Below, piece by piece: positions 1-6,902 of a stretch of DNA of 35,072 bases. Every line of letters begins with the position of its first letter. Positions within the stretch are counted from its first letter, which is position 1. The position numbers were made by a program, and so were the translations under genes. Source of the DNA: Methanothrix sp. (lineage in GTDB: Archaea > Halobacteriota > Methanosarcinia > Methanotrichales > Methanotrichaceae); assembly GCA_024649985.1 (NCBI GenBank), contig JANKMW010000002.1:1-35072 (forward strand), in the 5' to 3' direction. A model generated the notes under the pieces. That model saw only the letters and a list, made by a program, of their open reading frames with translations, ran no database searches and was not told where the DNA came from.

Positions 1-100
1 TTCGATCCATCTTTAAACGGTCTTCTTCGATCCATCTTTAAACGGTCTTCTTCGATCCATCTTTAAACGGTCTTCTTCGACCCATCTTTTTATAGTTCGT
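1..100. repeat. 25-bp tandem repeat, three perfect copies plus a decayed fourth
   Basis: Three identical 25-bp units occupy 1-25, 26-50 and 51-75. A fourth unit starts at 76 (ttcgacccatctt) and then diverges. Each unit contains ctttaaac, which resembles an archaeal box A, so the array is effectively a string of promoter-like elements ending at the working TATA box. The array may continue upstream of the window edge. Seen directly; the regulatory role is inference. Confidence 0.9.
86..94 (+). promoter_or_regulatory. TATA box of the Xaa-Pro peptidase gene
   Basis: The box ctttttata is centred near 90. Archaeal transcription starts about 26 nt downstream, which puts the transcript start at the ATG at 117 and suggests a leaderless mRNA. 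The box lies inside the decayed fourth repeat unit, which lost the TTTAAA core of its siblings. Confidence 0.6.
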
Positions 101-116
101 ATTCAGATCTCTTACC

Positions 117-1271
117 ATGCCTCCATCATCTCAGAGGACCGGAGAGTTTCTCAGCGACCAGGGGCTCGACGGCTTCCTCTTCCTTGGAGACAGCCTCTGC
201 AACCCCGACATCTATTATCTCTCCTGCTTCCTCGCCCCGGACCGGTTCGCCCTCCTGGCGGCATCATCTCTATCCATCCTGGTATCGGGGATGGAGGGGG
301 GGCGGGCAAAGAGGGAGTCTGTCGCCGACGAGGTGGCCACCACCTCCGATTACGGGATAAAAGAGAAGCTGGCGAACTTCGACCGGCCCGAGGACGCCTA
401 CGCTGCGGTCCTCAAGGAGTTCCTTCGGGACCGAGGCGTCAGGAAGCTGGGGGTCCCTTTTGACTTTCCGGTGAGGGTCTATTCCGACCTCACCGCCGAC
501 TTCGAGGTATCGGTCCTGGAGAGCCCCGCATCGAAGTGGAGGGAGGTGAAGACCCCCCAAGAGATCGAGGCGATCAGGTCTGTCCAGAGGGGCTGCGAGG
601 AGGCGATGAAGGTCGCCGTCGGGATGATAAGAAGGTCCCGCCCCGCCGGGGGGAGTCTGATCTTCGAAGGGTCGCCCCTCACCTCTGAGATGGTGAAGTC
701 CGCCATCGACGTCTCCCTTCTTAGAGGGGGTTATGAGGCTCAGGAGACGATCGTGGCCGGGGGCAAAGACGGAGCAGACCCCCACTTCGGCGGGTCGGGG
801 CCCCTCCCCGCAGATTCGCCGATAGTCATCGACATATTCCCCCGGTCCAAACGGACGCGGTACTTTGCGGACATGACGAGGACGGTCCTCCGGGGGGAGG
901 CAGACCCCGAGGTAGTAGAGATCTATGGGGCGGTTCGAGCAGCTCAGGCTGCGGGGATCGGTGCCGTCAGGGCGGGGGCCCCGGGGAGGGAGGTCCACGC
1001 CGAAGTCTGCGCCATCTTCGAGGAGCGGGGCTACCCCGAGCGGGAGGGTCGCGGTTACATCCATTCCACCGGCCATGGGGTCGGGCTGGCGGTCCATGAG
1101 AGGCCCTCCCTGAGCGAGGTGGGGGGCGCCCTGGTGGCAGGGAACGTCGTCACCGTGGAGCCGGGCCTCTACTATCCGGATATCGGCGGCGTCCGGCTGG
1201 AGGATCTGGTGGTGGTGAAGGATGACGGATGCGAAAACCTCACAGAATTTGAAAAGGGGCTCATCCTCTGA
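117..1271 (+). CDS. Xaa-Pro aminopeptidase / prolidase (M24 family)
   Basis: A cytoplasmic dimetal peptidase that releases residues linked to proline. The N-terminal half (about 1-145) is the creatinase-like prolidase domain and the C-terminal half is the pita-bread M24 fold. All five metal ligands can be placed: D239 (IVIDIFP), D252 (YFADMTRT), H320 (HSTGHGVG), E348 (VTVEPG) and E362 (VRLEDLVV). The length of 384 residues suits PepQ/PepP-type enzymes. The ATG at 117 sits 26 nt after a TATA box, so the mRNA is probably leaderless. The next gene, 45 nt downstream, is another M24 enzyme, methionine aminopeptidase. Whether the substrate is a dipeptide or a longer peptide cannot be told from sequence. 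Confidence 0.9.
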   Translation: MPPSSQRTGEFLSDQGLDGFLFLGDSLCNPDIYYLSCFLAPDRFALLAASSLSILVSGMEGGRAKRESVADEVATTSDYGIKEKLANFDRPEDAYAAVLKEFLRDRGVRKLGVPFDFPVRVYSDLTADFEVSVLESPASKWREVKTPQEIEAIRSVQRGCEEAMKVAVGMIRRSRPAGGSLIFEGSPLTSEMVKSAIDVSLLRGGYEAQETIVAGGKDGADPHFGGSGPLPADSPIVIDIFPRSKRTRYFADMTRTVLRGEADPEVVEIYGAVRAAQAAGIGAVRAGAPGREVHAEVCAIFEERGYPEREGRGYIHSTGHGVGLAVHERPSLSEVGGALVAGNVVTVEPGLYYPDIGGVRLEDLVVVKDDGCENLTEFEKGLIL

Positions 1272-1316
1272 GGAGAGTCCGACGAGGGTACTTTGACGAG
1301 AGGAGTATGATCTTTC

Positions 1317-2189
1317 ATGGACGCTGAAGTGCTTGAGAAGTACAGGAAGGCGGGGGAGATCCTGGCACGGGTCCGGGACGATGCGAGCTCGATGGTCGAT
1401 GTAGGGGTCTCCATCCTGGAGGTGGCGGAGTTCGTCGAGGAGACGACCCGCGCCCTCGGCGGCGAGGTCGCCTTCCCCTGCAACATATCTCGGGACCGGG
1501 TCGCCGCCCACGACACCCCCCGCCCCGAGGACGGGGACGTCTTCGGCGAGAAGCTGGACATCGGCGTCCACGTCGACGGCTACATCGCCGACGCCGCCGT
1601 GACGGTGGATCTCGGCGGCCACCCTGACCTCGTGGAGGCCTCGGCAGCGGGGCTCGCCGCGGCGATATAGCTGGTGGGGCCGGGGGTGTCCACGGCGGAG
1701 CTGGGGGCGGCCATCGAGGAGGCCATCCGGGGATACGGCTACAGCTCCGTCGCGAACCTGACGGGCCACGGCCTCGGTCGCTACCGGGCCCACGGCGAGC
1801 CGTCGGTGCCGAATCGGCGGATCGAGAAGGGGGTGGTCCTCTCGCCGGGAGAGGTCATCGCCATCGAGCCCTTCGCCACCGACGGCGTCGGGAGGATCAC
1901 CGAGGCGCCCCAGGCGGAGATCTTCTCCTTCGTCGCCAAAAGGCCCATCAGGTCTCCCCCGGCGAGGTCCCTGTTGAAGGAGGTACTGGAAAATTACTCA
2001 ACCCTCCCCTTCGCCCGGAGGTGGCTCTCGGGAGACCGGATAGATTACGCCATAGGTCAGCTCCTCAGGGCGGGGATCCTCCATCGGTACCCCCTCCTCT
2101 GGGAGGCGGAGGGCGCCCTCGTATCCCAGGCCGAGGATACCGTCATCGTTACGGAGGACGGGTGCGAGGTGACGACCCGGCCGAGGTGA
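1317..2189 (+). CDS. map: Methionine aminopeptidase type II, interrupted by one in-frame UAG codon
   Basis: Removes the initiator methionine from nascent proteins. The reading frame from ATG 1317 stops at UAG 1668-1670 (codon 118) and continues in the same frame to TGA 2187-2189, giving 290 residues if UAG is read through. Ligands lie on both sides: substrate His H65 (AAHDTP), D81 and D92 (DIGVHVDGYIAD) before the stop; H151 (LTGHGLGRY), E184 (AIEPFATDG) and E273 (AEDTVIV) after it. Neither half could be active alone. The UAG falls in a helix just before LVGPGVS, at a position that varies in the family. A restart at GTG 1674 has no visible ribosome site. At least eleven other genes here end in UAG, so it is an ordinary stop in this genome. 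Readthrough, a nonsense mutation and a base-call error all remain possible. Confidence 0.85.
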
Positions 2190-2231
2190 CCTGCGGGACT
2201 GAAGGCCGCCTTCGAGTCGCCGGTCGGAAGG

Positions 2232-2837
2232 TCAGGAGTCGTCGCCGTCGTCTTCGGACCCGTCGTCTTCCTTGTAGCTGTCGTCTCCGATCTGGGCGGC
2301 GGAGATGGCGTCGATTCCGTCGAGGAGCTCCGCCGTCAGGGAGTAGGGGAGGTCCTCGAAGACCTCTTCGGGGAGGGCCTCTCCCCCGATCACCCTCGCC
2401 CCGATATCGCTCAAAACCCCCAGGGCCTCCTCCATCCGGTCTGCCTCCTCGGCGAGGACCGCCTTTTTCACCAGATCCTCCAGCTTCGTCTTTCTGTCGT
2501 AGCCGCCGTCGATGTACCTCTGGCTTGAGATGAATACGGCGGTGAGGGCGGCGTTCAGCGACTCCAGCATCAGATTCGCATCCTCTCCCAGGGAGTCGTC
2601 CCTCTCAGAGACTATATCCCTGATCTCGTCGATGGCGTATATCGCCTCCTCTTTGGTGATGGTGGTGTGTTCACATCTCGCTATGACCTTTAGGCAGGCC
2701 AGGACCACGTCGTCCATGGCGTAGACGAAGACCGCAGCCGACGGATCCTCGTCCGACTCCTGGAGGGTGAACCCGCTCTCCTTTATCTTGTTGATCCAGT
2801 TCTGCCAGCGGCCCCGGGTGTAGAACTCTTCTTTCAT
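2232..2837 (-). CDS. DUF2150 family archaeal protein
   Basis: 201 residues. The N-terminal segment with RWQNWINKIKESGF and the DDVVLACLKVI helix, followed by ITKEEAIYAIDEI, match my recollection of DUF2150, an uncharacterised family mostly of methanogens. The protein looks all-helical and soluble, with no signal peptide or membrane segment. It ends in a strongly acidic tail (from about 187, D/E/S/G-rich). It lies 9 nt downstream of the Cgi121 gene on the same strand, so the two are probably cotranscribed, and it converges with map. The function is unknown; association with the KEOPS subunit gene is the only clue. Confidence 0.75.
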   Translation of the reverse strand: MKEEFYTRGRWQNWINKIKESGFTLQESDEDPSAAVFVYAMDDVVLACLKVIARCEHTTITKEEAIYAIDEIRDIVSERDDSLGEDANLMLESLNAALTAVFISSQRYIDGGYDRKTKLEDLVKKAVLAEEADRMEEALGVLSDIGARVIGGEALPEEVFEDLPYSLTAELLDGIDAISAAQIGDDSYKEDDGSEDDGDDS

Positions 2838-2846
2838 AAGATCATC

Positions 2847-3338
2847 TCATCGGTAAGCATCCATCAGCGCTACCCGTTCCAGCACGATGTCGGGGATCCT
2901 CTCCTCTCCCGCCGCCTCGATCTCCGCCTCCCCGATCTCGAAGGCTTCCCTGACGGCGGCCCTGCTCCAGCAGGGCCCTTCGCCGTCGATCTCGATGATA
3001 TCGGAGATCTTTGGAGGCGTCCCGTTCTCCACGACTATCAGGGCTATCCTCTCGGTCTCCTCCGATACCCCCATGGTGAGCGCCCGACCGATCTGTCTTT
3101 TGCCCGAGGCGTAGCGCAAGATCTCAAGCCCCAGATCTTTGGCGACGTTCTTCTCTTCGGAGAAGGCCCGGATCGCCTTCTCGGCGGCTAAGGTGGCGTG
3201 GCTCTCGCCGACGATCAGGGATGCGTCCATCGCCTGGATGACGCAGCCGCTCTCGACTTGGGCCTTCCTCAACGCCGCCAGAAAGGCCTCTTTACCCTTC
3301 ACCTTCGGCCTTCCGAAGATCAGACAAAGATCGCTCAT
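2847..3338 (-). CDS. KEOPS complex subunit Cgi121
   Basis: 163 residues. Cgi121 is the subunit of the KEOPS complex that holds tRNA during synthesis of threonylcarbamoyl-A37. The order CVIQAMDASLIVGESHATLAAEKA, then the middle LEILRYASGKRQIGRAL, then the end VALMDAYR is typical of archaeal Cgi121, including the conserved QIG/AL stretch that follows the ASGKRQI turn. The start is chosen at ATG 3338, about 26 nt after a minus-strand TATA box, giving an almost leaderless mRNA. It leads the two-gene unit with DUF2150. The other KEOPS subunits (Kae1-Bud32, Pcc1) are not in this window. Confidence 0.85.
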   Translation of the reverse strand: MSDLCLIFGRPKVKGKEAFLAALRKAQVESGCVIQAMDASLIVGESHATLAAEKAIRAFSEEKNVAKDLGLEILRYASGKRQIGRALTMGVSEETERIALIVVENGTPPKISDIIEIDGEGPCWSRAAVREAFEIGEAEIEAAGEERIPDIVLERVALMDAYR

Positions 3339-3361
3339 TGACGGTTGGTTCGGCGACGGAG

Positions 3362-3369
3362 TTTAAAAG
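3362..3369 (-). promoter_or_regulatory. TATA box of the Cgi121-DUF2150 unit
   Basis: On the minus strand the sequence reads acttttaaac, centred about 27 nt before the ATG at 3338. This predicts a transcript start within a few bases of the start codon. Confidence 0.55.
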
Positions 3370-3476
3370 TTTGCGGTCGTTTTATCCGCTGCCTACGGGA
3401 CGATGATCGGTGGAGCCGCGCCGATATGGATGAAATATAAAAATAAATTGGATCTATCGCGAGGGTCCTTCGGATC

Positions 3477-4163
3477 TCAGCATTCGACGGCGTCTCCTGC
3501 TCCCATGATCACCACCTCGGAGTCGCAGAGAGTCTCCACCAGATCCCTGAACTCGGTGGGGTCCTGCCTTATCCTGGGCCAGGTGTTGTAATGCATCGGT
3601 ATCACCAGGTGGGGCCGGATCCAGCTGGTGGCGATCGCCGCTTCTCGGGGGCCCATGGTGTACCTGCCTCCGATGGGCAGCAGGGCGACGTCCGGTCGGT
3701 AGAGATCTCCAATAAGCCTCATGTCGCTAAAAAGGGCGGTGTCGCCGGCGTGGTATATTCTTATCCCGTCGTCGATGACAAAGCCCGCGGCCTCCCCGCC
3801 GGGGGTCGGAGGGTCGGTGAGGTTTATCTCTGAGGAGTGGATCGCGGGGGTCATGGTGAAGAGGACGTCTCCCATCCGCAAGGAGCCGCCGATGTTCATC
3901 CCCTCGGATCTGATGGATAGGCGGTCCAAAAATCTCGCCACCTCGGCGACCGCCAGGACCGGAGAGCCCGTCTGTCGGGCTATATCCTCGGCGTCGCCGA
4001 GGTGATCAGCGTGGCCGTGGGTGACGGCGATGATATCCGGGTTGAGCTCTTCGACGGCCTTTGGGGCCATGGGGTTATCCCGGATGTAGGGGTCCACCAG
4101 GACGTTCATCGACTCTGCAAGCTCAAAACAAGAATGAGACAGCCAGGTTATCCTCATATCCAT
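3477..4163 (-). CDS. UPF0173 metal-dependent hydrolase (metallo-beta-lactamase fold)
   Basis: 228 residues, the usual length for UPF0173. The metal motif HxHxDH is H49-G-H51-A-D53-H54. Further ligands are H109 in TPAIHSS, D141 in YHAGDTALF and H191 in IPMHYNTWP, which matches the UlaG/UPF0173 branch rather than glyoxalase II. The fold hydrolyses esters, phosphodiesters or lactones in relatives, but the substrate of this branch is unknown. There is no signal peptide, so it is cytoplasmic. The gene stands alone on the minus strand behind its own promoter-like TATA at about 4305. It is not closely related to the two metallo-beta-lactamase paralogues at 18.2 and 21.2 kb. Confidence 0.85.
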   Translation of the reverse strand: MDMRITWLSHSCFELAESMNVLVDPYIRDNPMAPKAVEELNPDIIAVTHGHADHLGDAEDIARQTGSPVLAVAEVARFLDRLSIRSEGMNIGGSLRMGDVLFTMTPAIHSSEINLTDPPTPGGEAAGFVIDDGIRIYHAGDTALFSDMRLIGDLYRPDVALLPIGGRYTMGPREAAIATSWIRPHLVIPMHYNTWPRIRQDPTEFRDLVETLCDSEVVIMGAGDAVEC

Positions 4164-4301
4164 CCACCTGGGGTCTGCTGCGCCCCTCCTCTGCTGCCTA
4201 TCTTCATCTCTCCGTTCATCTCCCTCGTCCGGACGATCCGTCCGCCCTCAGGATCGGGGATCGAAGTAGGCGGCGAAGCGGAAGGCAGCGATGCGGGCGG
4301 G

Positions 4302-4309
4302 CTTTAAAG
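4302..4309 (-). promoter_or_regulatory. Possible TATA box for the UPF0173 gene
   Basis: The minus strand reads cctttaaagc. It would start transcription near 4280, leaving a leader of about 115 nt before ATG 4163, so it is only a candidate. Confidence 0.3.
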
Positions 4310-4314
4310 GTCCG

Positions 4315-4336
4315 GGAGCGGCCGGAGGGCCGCTCC
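4315..4336 (-). terminator. GC-rich hairpin after the coiled-coil gene
   Basis: Perfect 9-bp arms, ggagcggcc and ggccgctcc, are separated by the loop ggag. The hairpin begins 23 nt beyond the stop of the COG1340 gene on the minus strand. It lacks a clear U run, so its use as a terminator is inferred from position. Confidence 0.45.
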
Positions 4337-4358
4337 GGGATTAAAACCGATCTCGGTT

Positions 4359-5219
4359 TCAGACCAGTCCTGAACGCTGAAGTCTCAGGAGGTCGGAGGT
4401 GTCCAGCTTTTCGCCCTGTCTGAACTGGGTGAGGATCTCCTCGGCCTCCTTCCTGACCTCGGCCTTCACCTTGTCCTCCCTCTTCTCCCGGTTCTTTCTC
4501 CGTAGACCGGTGATGATCTTGTCGAAATCGCGGATCTCTCGCTGAGTTCGTATGAACTCCCGGTGCTGCTTGTCCGCCGCCTCCTGGGCTTTGACGAATT
4601 CCCGGTGGGCTCCGTCGGCCTGGGCCCTCACCTGGTCCGCTTCTTTGAAGGTGGCGATCATCTTGTCGTGGTATTCCTGGGCGAGTTCTGCAGACTTTGT
4701 GACGAGATCGTGGTATTCAGACGCCTGGTCGCGGAGCTTCTGCGCCTCGTCCAGAAGGTCTTTCAAGACGTCGTTCTTCTCCATCTGCTCCTTCCTCATC
4801 TTGAACTCGGCCCGGAGGGCTGATATCTTCTCGACGAGCTGCTTTTCTTTGTCGGGGCTTAAGACCTCGGTCTGCTGTTTGAACTCCATGTGGTCTATCT
4901 CTCTTCGCAGACCCCGGATGGATCGGTCGCCCGTGAGGTTGTGCTTCTTTCTGATCTCGTCTATCTGAGCGTAGAAGTCGTTCGTCTTCTCGTTGAACTC
5001 GTCCCGCTTCAGTTTGGCCTCAGCCACGTTCTTGTTGTACTCGTCACGGAGCGTCTTGAGCTCTTGGGCTTTGTCGATGAGCTCTTTTGTCTTCTTGTTC
5101 AGTTCGTTGCGCTCCGCGGCCCACTTGCTGGCTTCAGCGTTCAATTGGCTTCGACTATCCTTAAAATCGATGGCCTGTTGCTTCAGCCGGGCCTTCTTTT
5201 CTTCCAGTTCTGCCAGCAT
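4359..5219 (-). CDS. Archaeal coiled-coil protein (COG1340-like)
   Basis: 286 residues, almost entirely charged heptad-like sequence (K, E, R, D, A, L, Q) with no hydrophobic core domain, signal peptide or membrane segment. It therefore predicts a long rod of coiled coil. The pattern LNKKTKELIDKAQELKTLRDEYN followed by KLKRDEFNEKTNDFYAQIDEIRKKHNL is the hallmark of the COG1340 family found across archaea, whose role is unknown. The start at 5219 follows a good ribosome site (ggagg in ggaaaaggaggac on the minus strand). A perfect 17-bp palindrome lies 21 nt upstream of the ATG. COG1340 proteins are sometimes misnamed phosphoserine phosphatase; nothing here supports that. Confidence 0.8.
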   Translation of the reverse strand: MLAELEEKKARLKQQAIDFKDSRSQLNAEASKWAAERNELNKKTKELIDKAQELKTLRDEYNKNVAEAKLKRDEFNEKTNDFYAQIDEIRKKHNLTGDRSIRGLRREIDHMEFKQQTEVLSPDKEKQLVEKISALRAEFKMRKEQMEKNDVLKDLLDEAQKLRDQASEYHDLVTKSAELAQEYHDKMIATFKEADQVRAQADGAHREFVKAQEAADKQHREFIRTQREIRDFDKIITGLRRKNREKREDKVKAEVRKEAEEILTQFRQGEKLDTSDLLRLQRSGLV

Positions 5220-5239
5220 CCCCCTTTTGTCCTCCTTTT

Positions 5240-5256
5240 CCAGCCAACTTGGCTGG
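5240..5256. promoter_or_regulatory. 17-bp perfect palindrome in the leader of the coiled-coil gene
   Basis: The sequence ccagccaacttggctgg has two 8-bp arms around one central base. It lies just ahead of the ribosome site of the COG1340 gene, so it could be an operator or an RNA hairpin that affects translation. Confidence 0.55.
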
Positions 5257-5278
5257 TTTTCATCCCTTCCCTACGGCA

Positions 5279-5479
5279 CTATACTTCGTGGGGCATCATC
5301 GATGTCACATGCTCCTTCCATCGACCTGTTTCGGGGGAGATCTCAATAAAATCTCGATTTCGTTGACATCTGCGGATCATTTCAGCGGGGCTTTCAAGCG
5401 TCTGATCGAAGGATCGCGCTCTTCCAATCGCCCTGGAACCAAAATGTTGTTCTTTCCCAAGATCGACGTCGACGGGCAT
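5279..5479 (-). CDS. Possible small protein upstream of the coiled-coil gene
   Basis: A 66-codon frame from ATG 5479 (MPVDVDLGKEQHFGSRAIG...) to TAG at 5279, with a GTG 9 codons further up. A minus-strand TATA-like ggttaatac near 5515 would start a transcript about 10 nt before the ATG. I recognise no family. The codon usage is less GC-rich than in neighbouring genes. It may instead be a non-coding leader of the COG1340 gene, which begins 60 nt downstream. Confidence 0.25.
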   Translation of the reverse strand: MPVDVDLGKEQHFGSRAIGRARSFDQTLESPAEMIRRCQRNRDFIEISPETGRWKEHVTSMMPHEV

Positions 5480-5506
5480 GTGCCAATTTCCTAGTTTATC
5501 CCTCAC

Positions 5507-5740
5507 GTATTAACCTTTTGGTAAGAACCGGCTCTGGTGGCATGGGACGATCTCCCCTCCCGGCGTCTACTCACCCTCCTTCATCTCTCCCTTGTCCTTC
5601 ATCTCTTCATCTCCTGCAGCTCCTCTCCATCTGCCTGCGAGTCTCTTGGATGTTTTGATAAGCTATCCTGCTCTAAACCTCCACTCTATTCGTAGTTATC
5701 CTTTTTACGACCACAATTTACAAGTTAGTCGGAGATTACG
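5507..5740. other. Intergenic region without a recognisable gene
   Basis: Divergent spacer between the coiled-coil gene and the sulfite-reductase-like gene. It holds pyrimidine-rich stretches (about 5555-5630) and an AT-richer segment near 5690-5725 that probably carries the plus-strand promoter. No conserved RNA or ORF is evident. Confidence 0.5.
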
Positions 5741-6625
5741 ATGACATATGATCTTGGAGGGATCGTGTTGAAGCCGGAGATGTACAAGGGGATGCCCGCC
5801 GTATTCAAGAGGAGAGACGGGAAGTTTGAGATAAAGATCCTGGTGACGGGGGGGATGCTCGACCCCGCCCAGGTGAAGCGGATAGGAGAGGTGGCAGAGA
5901 AGTACGGCGGCGAGGTCCATCTCACCGTGAGGCAGGAGATCTCGATCCTCGGGGTCCCCGAGGAGAAGCTGGAGGCGGCTATCGCCGAACTGAAAGGTGC
6001 GGGGCTCGCCCCTGGGTCTGCAGGGATGACCTTCCGGAACGTCGTATCCTGTCTCGGGGAGGTGTACTGCTTCAAAGCCGCGGCGGAGACGACCGGCCTT
6101 GCAAGAGAGATCGGGGAGAGGTTCACGGGGGAGAAGACGCCGGGTCCTCTTAAGGTGGGGATAGGCGGGTGCCCCTTCCCCTGCACCAGGCCCCAGTTCA
6201 ACGAGATCGGCGTCATGGGGAGGGTCAGGCCCGAGCTGGACGCCGAGAAGTGCACAGGGTGCGAGAAGTGCGTCGCTGTCTGCAAGGTGGGGGCGGCCAC
6301 CATAGTCGATGGGAAGGCGGTCATCGACTATGATGAGTGCGTCATGTGCGGCCGCTGCGTCGTCAACTGCCCTGTGGGGGCGAGGTACACCGCCGAGGAC
6401 GGGTACATGATCTTCGTCGGCGGGCGGGGGAGCTGGCCTCCTCATGAGGGCTGGATGCTCCGCGACTTCGTGGCGAGGGAGGAGGTCATCCCCCTCATCG
6501 GCCGGATCCTGGAGGTTTATAGGGCCGGCGCCCAGCCTGGAATGAGGCTGCGGGAGTTCATAAAATCGGTGGGATTCGAGGAATTCAAGGGAAAAGTCCT
6601 GTCATCCGAGGCCGAAAAGGCCTGA
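5741..6625 (+). CDS. Sulfite/nitrite reductase-like siroheme [4Fe-4S] protein with 2x[4Fe-4S] ferredoxin domain (Dsr-like)
   Basis: 294 residues. Domain order: N-terminal ferrodoxin-like half of the sulfite reductase repeat (about 10-90, with VHLTVRQEISILGV), then the siroheme-[4Fe-4S] motif C104-x5-C110 ... C144-x3-C148. An inserted two-cluster ferredoxin follows (C171, C174, C177, C181; C200, C203, C206, C210), then the C-terminal part. This is the arrangement of the small Dsr-like proteins found in methanogens, short relatives of F420-dependent sulfite reductase that lack the F420H2 oxidase half. It probably reduces sulfite or a related oxyanion with ferredoxin-type electrons in the cytoplasm; the true substrate is uncertain. 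The ATG follows ggag at a good distance. The siroheme/heme operon near 29-32 kb could supply its cofactor. Confidence 0.85.
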   Translation: MTYDLGGIVLKPEMYKGMPAVFKRRDGKFEIKILVTGGMLDPAQVKRIGEVAEKYGGEVHLTVRQEISILGVPEEKLEAAIAELKGAGLAPGSAGMTFRNVVSCLGEVYCFKAAAETTGLAREIGERFTGEKTPGPLKVGIGGCPFPCTRPQFNEIGVMGRVRPELDAEKCTGCEKCVAVCKVGAATIVDGKAVIDYDECVMCGRCVVNCPVGARYTAEDGYMIFVGGRGSWPPHEGWMLRDFVAREEVIPLIGRILEVYRAGAQPGMRLREFIKSVGFEEFKGKVLSSEAEKA

Positions 6626-6902
6626 TCATCCCCCTGGGACTTTTTCTGACCTTATAACCATAATTATCTCCTTTTTTGGACTTTCAATCGCCGAACTTCT
6701 TTTATGCCATAATTTCATCCCGAGTGGCACCCTTTATAACCGAAAATTTCCGGAATGGCCGGGTCATCCTGAGGCGTCTGCGGCACCGGTCGCCCTGATG
6801 ATATCCTGATAATATATCATGCGATCAACAGATTAAAATAGGGGGGTGGCATTAGATTTATGCAAAGCTCTACTGAACTTAGTTTAGACGGAGGGAGTTG
6901 AT
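6626..6902 (+). promoter_or_regulatory. AT-rich promoter region of the secreted Cys-rich protein gene
   Basis: This 277-bp gap contains several box A candidates: ataatatatc near 6809-6818, gattaaaata at 6831-6840 and gatttatgc near 6856. The arms atgatat (6798-6804) and atatcat (6814-6820) form a 7-bp inverted repeat around the first candidate. A strong ribosome site ggaggg at 6890-6895 precedes the TTG start at 6903. I cannot tell which box is used. Confidence 0.5.

Noticed and set aside
1-100. CRISPR array
   Set aside because: The 25-bp units are directly contiguous with no spacers, so this is a simple tandem repeat.
1668-1670. Firm claim of pyrrolysine at the map UAG
   Set aside because: UAG is a frequent ordinary stop in this window and no pyl gene is seen, so only the anomaly is reported, not the residue.
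270-1793. Long minus-strand open frame across the Xaa-Pro peptidase and map genes
   Set aside because: It is antisense to two recognisable M24 peptidases, is rich in R/P/G/H as expected for the shadow of a GC-rich gene and has no family features.
1674-2189. Independent protein starting at GTG 1674
   Set aside because: It has the second half of methionine aminopeptidase, four codons after the UAG, and no ribosome site. It is better read as part of one gene.
2021-2533. Arginine/proline-rich frame after map
   Set aside because: Shadow of map and the convergent DUF2150 gene; low-complexity translation.
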